From positions 248,001 to 312,000 of the forward strand of contig CAXXFU010000017.1 of the NCBI GenBank assembly GCA_963675235.2: DNA of 64,000 bases, read 5' to 3'. This document shows positions 57,749-64,000 of this stretch, piece after piece. Source of the stretch: JAHJQZ01 sp963675235. GTDB lineage: Bacteria > Pseudomonadota > Alphaproteobacteria > Rhizobiales > Devosiaceae. Position 1 is the stretch's first letter. Every line of letters begins with the position of its first letter. Under the pieces are notes generated by a model. That model ran no database searches and was not told the DNA's origin. It saw only the letters and a program-made list of their open reading frames with translations. The position numbers and the translations under genes are program-made.

Positions 57749-58912
57749 TCAGAGCACCTGCTTGATCCGCCGTATCGCCTCGACAATGTTCTCGGTGGAA
57801 TTGGCGTAGGAAAAGCGGATGAAGCCTTCGCCATGGGTGCCGAACGAAGTGCCGGCGATGGTGGCGACGCCGGCCTCGTTCAACAGCTTGTCCTGCAGTT
57901 CCGACGCCGTGAAGCCGGTGCCGGTGATGTTGGGAAAGGCATAGAAGGCCCCGGCCGGATCGACCGAGCGGAAGCCTTCGATCTGGTTGAGTTCGGCAGT
58001 GATGACCCGGCGCCGTTCGTCGAAGGCGGCAACCATCTCTGTCACCGCATCCTGCGGCCCGGTCAGCGCCGCGATGGCGGCATATTGGGTTGGCGCATTG
58101 ACGCAGGAATGGTCGTTGACGCACAGCCGCGTCACATGCGGCACCAGCGCCTCGGGCCAGACGGCATAGCCGATGCGCCAGCCGGTCATGGCGTAGGTCT
58201 TGGACCAACCATCGAGCATGATCACCCGCTCGCGGATTTCCGGATAGTTGAGCAGCGAGACGTGTTCGCGCCCCTCGTAGAGCATCTGCGAATAGATCTC
58301 GTCGCTGAGGACCGCCACCCTCGGGTGCTTTTCGAGCCCCTTGACCAGTTTGTCGATCTCGGATTTCGGGGTAACGCCGCCGGTCGGATTGGCCGGCGAG
58401 TTGATGATGATCAGCCGCGTCCTGTCAGTGATCCCGGCCAGGACCTCTTCGGCGGAAAAGGCGAAGCCCTTGTCCTCCTTGAGGGCGATCGGCACCGGCG
58501 TCGCGCCGGAAAAGCGGATGACCGATTCATAGATCGGGAAACCGGGATTGGGATACATGATCTCGACTCCCGGCTCGCCGAACATCAGGATGGCGAAGAA
58601 CATGGTCGGCTTGCCGCCCGGCACGACGACAACGCGGTCCGGGTGGACCTTGGCGCCGTGGCGCTTTTCGAGATCGGCAGCCACAGCTTCTCTCAGTTCG
58701 GGGATGCCATTGGCCGGCGTGTAGCCGTGATGGCCGTCGCGCATCGCCTTGACCGCGGCCTCGACGATGTGGCCGGGCGTTTTAAAGTCCGGCTGGCCGA
58801 TGCCGAGATTGATGATGTCCCTGCCCTCGGCGGCGAGCTTGTTGGCCCGGGCCAGGACATCGAATGCGGTTTCGGTGCCAAGGCGCGACATCGCCGTTGC
58901 GGTCTCGAGCAT
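57749..58912 (-). CDS. PLP-dependent aminotransferase, aspartate-aminotransferase-like
   Basis: The 387-residue fold-type I enzyme has GIGQPDFKTP near the N-terminus, NSPANPTGG, SDEIYSQMLYEG and the PLP lysine in LDGWSKTYAMTGWRIGY, followed by FIRFSYANSTENI. It looks like the AspC/PatA group; the preferred amino acid is not evident. The ATG at 58912 is nine bases after AGGGGAG; ATG at 58921 directly abuts that site and is less likely. Confidence 0.88.
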   Translation of the reverse strand: MLETATAMSRLGTETAFDVLARANKLAAEGRDIINLGIGQPDFKTPGHIVEAAVKAMRDGHHGYTPANGIPELREAVAADLEKRHGAKVHPDRVVVVPGGKPTMFFAILMFGEPGVEIMYPNPGFPIYESVIRFSGATPVPIALKEDKGFAFSAEEVLAGITDRTRLIIINSPANPTGGVTPKSEIDKLVKGLEKHPRVAVLSDEIYSQMLYEGREHVSLLNYPEIRERVIMLDGWSKTYAMTGWRIGYAVWPEALVPHVTRLCVNDHSCVNAPTQYAAIAALTGPQDAVTEMVAAFDERRRVITAELNQIEGFRSVDPAGAFYAFPNITGTGFTASELQDKLLNEAGVATIAGTSFGTHGEGFIRFSYANSTENIVEAIRRIKQVL

Positions 58913-58984
58913 AAAGGTCATCTCCCCTGTTCGGGCACAGTCAAGTCCATTGGCTCCGGTTCGGCAAGCCGGTTTGCCGGCAGA

Positions 58985-61558
58985 TCAGGACGCCTGCTCG
59001 CCTTTGCCATGCCCTCTGAGGAAACGCTTGAGCTGTTCGGCACTGACCAGCGCCAACAGTCCAACGCCGAGCGCGACGGCAGCGTGCAGCGGTTCGACCG
59101 GCCCGAAACGGAACAGGTCACGCACGAACGGGACCAGAAGGGCCAGCGACAGAACCGAAACGACCATGGCGAGCACCCAGATCAGGGCCCGGTTCGGCCG
59201 CGTTACCGCCTTGATCAGCGAGGTGCTGAACGAGCGGTTGGCAAATATCAGCGCAACGATCACCAGCACCAGCGCCAGGAAGGTCAGCGCCCGGATGCCT
59301 TCGGCGCCCAGACCCTGCGACAGGCCCCAGAAATAGACGCCGCCGACAAGAACGAAGGCGAGCAGACCCTGCATCAGTGCCCGCATCACCATGTTGGCGG
59401 TGAACAGCGGTTCGGCCGGATCGCGCGGGGCACGGCCCATGATGTTGTCTTCCTCGGTCTCGGCCTCGAAGACCAGCGAACACACCGGGTCAATGACCAT
59501 TTCGAGGAAGGCGATGTGGATGGGCATGAAGATCACCGGATAGCCGGTGATCAGCGGCAAGAGAGCCAGGCCGGCAATCGGCAGGTGCACGGCAAAGATG
59601 AAGGACATCGCCTTCCTGAGATTATCGTAGATGCGCCGTCCGAGGCGCACGGCAGCGACGATCGAGCCGAAATCGTCCTTGAGCAGCACGATCGAGGAGG
59701 CTTCGCGGGCGACGTCGGTGCCGCGCCCGCCCATGGCGACGCCGATATGGGCGGCCTTCAGCGACGGCGCATCGTTGACGCCATCGCCGGTCATGGCGAC
59801 GATCTCGCCATTGGCCTTGAGCGCGTTGACGATCCTGAGTTTCTGCTCGGGCATGATGCGGGCAAAGACGTTGACGCCTTTCACCCGTTCCTGAAGCGCG
59901 TCGTCGGACAGTCCGGCCAGCGTGTCGCCGGTCAAAACCTCTCCGGCGTCGATGCCGGCCTCGGCGGCAATGGCCCTGGCGGTTGCCGGGAAATCGCCAG
60001 TGATAACGACAACCCGGATGCCGGCGCTGCGGCACTGGGCAATGGCCGCAGGCACGGTCTCCCGGATCGGATCGGCGAGCCCGGCCAGGCCGAGAAAGCG
60101 GAAGGCGAAATCGCGCTGGCTCTGCGGCAGCTCGCCGTCACCGTGGCTCGCCTCGGCCAGACCGATGACGCGCAAGCCACGCGCCGCCATGTCGCCCACC
60201 TCAGCTTCGAGCTTGGTGCGCGCAGCCTCATCGAGATCGCACAATTCGGCAATCGCCTCGGGGGCGCCCTTGGCAGCGACGTGCAACTCTTTGGCCTCGG
60301 CAGCCTCCCAGACATGGGTGACCGCCAGCAGATCGGGCCGCAAACCATAGGATTTGACGCGATTGGCGCCGGACAACCGCCCGTCGATTTCCGCACCGGC
60401 CTCCTTCTTGCCGAAGGCATGGAAGGCCTGCTCCATCGGATCGAAAGGCTGGGGCTCGGAGGCAAACACGCCACAGGCCGCGATGGCCTTGAGCATCGAA
60501 CTGTCACCGGTCTGGCGCGCCGGCTCCGAGAAGTTCTCGCCGTCGAAACCGCGCAATTCGGCAATCGACATGCGGTTCTCGGTCAGGGTCCCGGTCTTGT
60601 CGGTGCACAAGACCGTTGCCGAGCCGAGCGTTTCGATGCTGCCGGAACGCCGGGTCAGCACATTGGCCTTGGAGATGCGCCAGGCGCCCATGACCATGAA
60701 GACGGTCAGGACGACGGGGAATTCTTCGGGCAGCATCGACATGCCGAGCGCGATGCCGGCGAGCAGCCCTTCGAGCCAGTCGCCGCGCAGGGTGCCATAG
60801 AGCACGATGGCCAAAACGCTGGTGACGGCGCCGAAAATGGCAAACAGCACCACCAGGCGCCGTGTCTGCTGCTGCAAGCGCTTGGGCTCGGTTTCCAGCC
60901 CGGAGAGCGACTGGCCGATCTTGCCGATCTCGCTGCGCGGTCCGGTGGCGGTGACTTCGGCCAGCCCGGTGCCGCGCACAACCAGCGAACCGGAGAAAAC
61001 GAACGGCAGGTTGTCGCCGCCCGGACGTGGCGTCCCGCTTGTGCTGTCCGCATTGGCCAATTTTCCTACCGGCACAGATTCACCGGTCAGCAGCGATTCG
61101 TCGGTCAGCAGGTCCTGGGCACGGATGAGCCGGGCATCGGCGGGCACGCGGTCGCCTTCGGCAAGGACGATGAGGTCGCCGCGCGCCACCTCGCGACCGG
61201 CGATACGGGTCGGCTCGCCATCGCGGATGACCAGCGCCCGCGGCGAGGTCAGGTTCTTGAGCGCGTCGAGAACCTTTTCCGATCGCGCTTCCTGAATGAT
61301 TGTCATGCCGACCGACAGGCAGGCAAAGCCGAGCAGAAGGCTGGCATCGAAGGGCTCGCCGATGAGCAAATAGACAATGCCGCCGCCGAGCAGCAGTGCC
61401 AGCATCGGTTCCTTGAGAACATCGAGCGCGATGGTGAAAAACGTGCGCTTTTCCTGGCGCGGGAGCTCGTTGTAGCCCTCCTCGCGAAGGCGCGCCGCCG
61501 CTTCGGCGGCACTCAAGCCCTTTGCAGACGTGGAATTCAGATCCGTGGAATCAGCCAT
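58985..61558 (-). CDS. Cation-translocating P-type ATPase (calcium-pump-like, P2)
   Basis: The 857-residue pump has an N-terminal cation ATPase domain (GLSAAEAAARLREEGYNELP), the actuator motif LLTGESVPVGK, the ion-site helix with MLPEEFPVVLTVFM, the phosphorylation motif DKTGTLTENRM (Asp near residue 320), the hinge MTGDGVNDAPSLK, and six C-terminal helices. The E1-E2 layout with C-terminal Cation_ATPase_C region suggests a P2-type calcium or similar exporter; PEEFP instead of PEGLP makes the ion uncertain. ATG 61558 follows AGGACA. Confidence 0.9.
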   Translation of the reverse strand: MADSTDLNSTSAKGLSAAEAAARLREEGYNELPRQEKRTFFTIALDVLKEPMLALLLGGGIVYLLIGEPFDASLLLGFACLSVGMTIIQEARSEKVLDALKNLTSPRALVIRDGEPTRIAGREVARGDLIVLAEGDRVPADARLIRAQDLLTDESLLTGESVPVGKLANADSTSGTPRPGGDNLPFVFSGSLVVRGTGLAEVTATGPRSEIGKIGQSLSGLETEPKRLQQQTRRLVVLFAIFGAVTSVLAIVLYGTLRGDWLEGLLAGIALGMSMLPEEFPVVLTVFMVMGAWRISKANVLTRRSGSIETLGSATVLCTDKTGTLTENRMSIAELRGFDGENFSEPARQTGDSSMLKAIAACGVFASEPQPFDPMEQAFHAFGKKEAGAEIDGRLSGANRVKSYGLRPDLLAVTHVWEAAEAKELHVAAKGAPEAIAELCDLDEAARTKLEAEVGDMAARGLRVIGLAEASHGDGELPQSQRDFAFRFLGLAGLADPIRETVPAAIAQCRSAGIRVVVITGDFPATARAIAAEAGIDAGEVLTGDTLAGLSDDALQERVKGVNVFARIMPEQKLRIVNALKANGEIVAMTGDGVNDAPSLKAAHIGVAMGGRGTDVAREASSIVLLKDDFGSIVAAVRLGRRIYDNLRKAMSFIFAVHLPIAGLALLPLITGYPVIFMPIHIAFLEMVIDPVCSLVFEAETEEDNIMGRAPRDPAEPLFTANMVMRALMQGLLAFVLVGGVYFWGLSQGLGAEGIRALTFLALVLVIVALIFANRSFSTSLIKAVTRPNRALIWVLAMVVSVLSLALLVPFVRDLFRFGPVEPLHAAVALGVGLLALVSAEQLKRFLRGHGKGEQAS

Positions 61559-61678
61559 TGTCCTGTCGATGCCCAGCCACTGCGAGACCGCAAGGATAAC
61601 GTGCATGGATGTGGGAAGACTTGATTTTCCTCGCAAGACAGGGCGCGCGGCACAATTTGTCGCGCGCCCGGGAAAAGG

Positions 61679-62710
61679 TCAGCGGCCGCCTTCGTACTTG
61701 CGGTGCCGCTGGGCGATGCCCTGCGAGCCATAGGGATAGTCGTCCATCTCCGGACGGCTGACCTTGTCGAGTGCGTTGAGGTCATCGCTGGTCAGCACCA
61801 GGTCGGCGGCGCCGAGATTGTCCTTGAGCTGTTCGGGCGTGCGTGCGCCGAGGATGACCGAGGTCACCGCCGGCTGCGCCGCCAGCCAGGCCAGCGACAC
61901 CTGCGCCATGCTGACGCCGTGGGCTTCGGCGAGCTTTTCGACTGTGGCAATCACTTCCCAGGTCCTTTCCTGGGCGTTGCGCGGCGCATAGGCCTCCATG
62001 CCGCGATTGGGGTTCTCACCGAGGCGGGTGGCGCCCGTCGGCAGGGTGTCGCGCTTGTACTTGCCGGCAAGCCAGCCGCCGGCGAGCGGCGACCAGGGCA
62101 GCAGGCCGATATTGGCATCAAGGCAGGCCGGCACGATCTCGTGCTCGATGTCGCGGGCCAAAAGGTTGTATTGCGGCTGCAGGGTCGCAGGCATGGTGAA
62201 GTGGCGGGCACGGGCCTCGTAGACCGCCTTGGTGATCTGCCATCCGAGATAGTTGGAAAAACCGTAATAGGCGATCTTGCCGGCGCTGACGGCATCATCG
62301 AGGAACCTCAGGGTCTCCTCGATCGGGGTCAGGGCATCCCAGGCGTGCATCTGGTAGAGATCGATCCTGTCGACGCCGAGGCGCTTGAGCGAGGCATTGA
62401 GGGCATCGTCGAGATGCCGGCGTGACAGGCCGACATCATTGGGGCCGTTGCCCATCGGGAAGCGTCCCTTGGTGGCGATGACGACCTGGCTTGCCTCGGT
62501 CGGACGCGCCTTGAGCCAGCGGCCGATGATCTCCTCGGATGCGCCGGTGGTGTAGACGTCGGCAGTGTCGAAGAAATTGCCGCCGGCGGCCATGTAATCG
62601 TCCATGATCTGGAACGAGGCTTCTTCGGACGACTCGGTGCCGAAGGTCATGGTGCCGAGGCACAGATGGGTGACGACGGCGCCGGAATTTCCGAGCTTGC
62701 GGTGGTGCAT
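61679..62710 (-). CDS. Aldo/keto reductase
   Basis: The 343-residue enzyme has LCLGTMTFG, the catalytic region NFFDTADVYTTGASEEIIGRWL, VVIATKG, DRIDLYQMHAWDALTPIEETL and YGFSNYLGWQI, typical of the AKR family related to YajO/Tas. The ATG at 62710 follows GGAGGG. It is a second aldo/keto reductase in the window, not closely similar in context to the one at 31285. Confidence 0.88.
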   Translation of the reverse strand: MHHRKLGNSGAVVTHLCLGTMTFGTESSEEASFQIMDDYMAAGGNFFDTADVYTTGASEEIIGRWLKARPTEASQVVIATKGRFPMGNGPNDVGLSRRHLDDALNASLKRLGVDRIDLYQMHAWDALTPIEETLRFLDDAVSAGKIAYYGFSNYLGWQITKAVYEARARHFTMPATLQPQYNLLARDIEHEIVPACLDANIGLLPWSPLAGGWLAGKYKRDTLPTGATRLGENPNRGMEAYAPRNAQERTWEVIATVEKLAEAHGVSMAQVSLAWLAAQPAVTSVILGARTPEQLKDNLGAADLVLTSDDLNALDKVSRPEMDDYPYGSQGIAQRHRKYEGGR

Positions 62711-62901
62711 GTGGTTCCCTCCAAAGCGGATTGGCCGCACGGCGGCGGCGGCTGTAGCTGCGACAATTGCGGGCAAAAAACGCAAAAAAGTGTGTACCCA
62801 CTGTTTAGCCCGGGCCGATGGGCAAAACAAGACAGCGCTAACATTTTACCTCTGCCGCGTGCATCGGGCGGCGCATCACAGGTTGGATCTGGCTGGTTAT
62901 C

Positions 62902-64000
62902 TCAGGCGACGCGGTCCGAGCTGAGCGCCGCCGCGCCGCTGGTTCCGGCGAGCTTGAACAGGTTCACCAGCGCGTCAATTTCATTGACCCGGTCATCCAT
63001 CCTGGCGATGGCGCTGTTGGTCTGTTCGGCCAGGGCGGCATTGTTCTGGGTCATCTTCTCGAGCTCGTTGACCGAGGTGTCGATCTCGCCGATGGCCCTG
63101 GCCTGTTCGTGGCTTTGTCGCGAAATGGCTTCCATCTCGGCGGTGTTCTCGGCCATCACCGCCAGCATCGACAACAGCCGCTCGGCAGCGTCACCGACAA
63201 GCCGCGTGCCGCCGGCGACTTCTTCACCGGACTGCTCGATAAGCGCCTTGACCTCGGCGCTCGCTTCGGCGGCGGATTGCGCCAGGCGCCGGACCTCGAC
63301 GGCGACGACGGCAAAGCCCTTGCCGGCGTCGCCAGCACGAGCGGCCTCGACCGAGGCGTTGAGCGACAGCAGATTGGTCTGGAAGGCAATGTCGTCGATC
63401 ATTCCGATGATGCTGGAGATCCGGGCGCTCGAGGCCGAGATGCGCTCCATGGCATCGGTCGCCTGTTCCATGACCTTGCCGCCTTCGCGGGCCGAGGCCG
63501 ACATGGCGGCCGACTTGTCATGCACCTCGCCGGCCTTTTCGGCGCTGCCAGCGACGGTGGCGGCGATGTGTGTCATGGCACCGGACGTTTCCGAAACGAT
63601 CACGGCCTGCTTGCCGGTGCGGGTGCCGAGGTCCTTGGCGCCTGCAAGAATGTCTGCGGTGGCCGATTTCAGCACCGACGAGGTCTCGCGCAGCCGACCG
63701 ACGATTTCGGTCAGCCGGTCGGCCACGGCATTGGTGTCGTTCTTGAGATGGCTGAAGGCGCCGCGGAACTCGGAGGTGACGCGACGGGTCAGATCGTCGT
63801 GGGCGATGGCCTCGAGCGTTTTGCCGATCTCTATGACGCTATGCTCGACGCCCGACATCAGCGCATTCATGTTGCCGGCCAGGCGGTCGAGATCTTCGCG
63901 GTCGTAGCGGGTTTCGATGCGGGCGGAGAACTCGCCCTCGGCAGCAGCGGCGACAACGCGCGAGACCTCGGCCTGCAGCGCATCGCGGAGCTTTCGTTCG
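62902..64000 (-). CDS. Methyl-accepting chemotaxis protein, C-terminal part (partial)
   Basis: The 3' end of a chemoreceptor gene runs off the right edge, with the frame open to base 64000. The visible part, about 365 residues, contains HAMP-like helices (RKLRDALQAEVSRVV, RVTSEFRGAFSHLKNDTNAV) and the signalling domain with tip IGMIDDIAFQTNLLSLNASVEAARAGDAGKGFAVVA and the C-terminal phrase NAALAEQTNSAI. It is related to, but distinct from, the receptor at 24651. No tethering pentapeptide is seen at the end. Confidence 0.9.
   Translation of the reverse strand, partial: ERKLRDALQAEVSRVVAAAAEGEFSARIETRYDREDLDRLAGNMNALMSGVEHSVIEIGKTLEAIAHDDLTRRVTSEFRGAFSHLKNDTNAVADRLTEIVGRLRETSSVLKSATADILAGAKDLGTRTGKQAVIVSETSGAMTHIAATVAGSAEKAGEVHDKSAAMSASAREGGKVMEQATDAMERISASSARISSIIGMIDDIAFQTNLLSLNASVEAARAGDAGKGFAVVAVEVRRLAQSAAEASAEVKALIEQSGEEVAGGTRLVGDAAERLLSMLAVMAENTAEMEAISRQSHEQARAIGEIDTSVNELEKMTQNNAALAEQTNSAIARMDDRVNEIDALVNLFKLAGTSGAAALSSDRVA

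Noticed and set aside
57833..61624. Open frame of 1263 codons on the + strand
   Set aside because: It runs antisense to the aminotransferase and P-type ATPase genes, both with clear family motifs. The composition (Gly, Arg, His, Asp-rich) is that of a codon-bias shadow in high-GC DNA.
1..64000. CRISPR array, insertion sequence, prophage or tRNA-associated island
   Set aside because: No repeat-spacer pattern, transposase or integrase motifs, or tRNA cloverleaf with its conserved T-loop was seen on either strand.

Overview
The window is high-GC alphaproteobacterial chromosome with no sign of a plasmid or phage: no integrase, insertion sequence, CRISPR array or tRNA was seen. The CtrA cell-cycle module (ctrA, sciP, chpT), a Caulobacter-style flagellar gene order (fliF-fliG-fliH/flbE-fliN-flbD-flhA), a sigma-54 promoter before fliK and eipA (DUF1134) all point to the class. 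Hyphomicrobiales is my best guess for the order, perhaps near Devosiaceae, but no rRNA is present to settle it.

Layout. 1-6.4 kb: the end of a probable GntR-family regulator, kduD, zur divergent from a zinc ABC transporter (aztABC) across a Zur box, then an SDR gene downstream of mnmA. 6.5-24.2 kb: flagellar and cell-cycle block: fliK-flgD (sigma-54 promoter), sciP (CtrA box), fliFGHN-flbD-flhA (CtrA box before fliF), an inserted four-gene locus (small secreted protein, NEW3-domain membrane protein, ABC ATPase, ABC permease), then fliIJ on the minus strand divergent from ctrA. 24.6-29 kb: an intact chemoreceptor, an SDR and a decayed chemoreceptor. 29-34.7 kb: small accessory units (TetR, LysE with an Lrp regulator, DUF1127 with an aldo/keto reductase divergent from LysR, an isoprenylcysteine-methyltransferase-like protein, an Asp/His-rich secreted protein). 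34.9-37.6 kb: a single-domain response regulator, chpT, a YHS-like secreted protein and eipA, with a CtrA box between the last two. 37.7-43 kb: trkH, a membrane-anchored coiled-coil protein, a small membrane protein, rluD and rpoH. 43.5-48.4 kb: acetate transporter, thiN, and a TPP-riboswitch-controlled thiBPQ operon. 48.5-54.1 kb: an 810-residue Glu/Pro-rich single-pass protein, purA, an EamA exporter and a TSUP permease. 54.1-64 kb: an MFS pseudogene, a YcaQ-like protein, small DUF proteins, an aminotransferase, a cation P-type ATPase, an aldo/keto reductase and the 3' end of another chemoreceptor.

How it works together. CtrA is the response regulator, ChpT its phosphotransferase and SciP its antagonist. 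CtrA-like boxes (TTAA-N7-TTAA type) lie before sciP, fliF, fliI and eipA, with weaker candidates before ctrA and the chemoreceptor gene. Four GANTC sites precede ctrA. FlbD, encoded in the fliF operon, would then activate the sigma-54 promoter of the late genes fliK-flgD. This suggests the whole Caulobacter-type regulatory cascade is readable from one window.

Three decayed genes are visible: a duplicated flgD 3' end, a chemoreceptor with a 301-bp deletion through its signalling tip, and an MFS gene reduced to its two ends. The best candidates for undescribed biology are the NEW3/ABC locus inside the flagellar block and the large Glu/Pro-rich membrane protein next to purA. Most long reading frames opposite real genes are codon-bias shadows and are left out.
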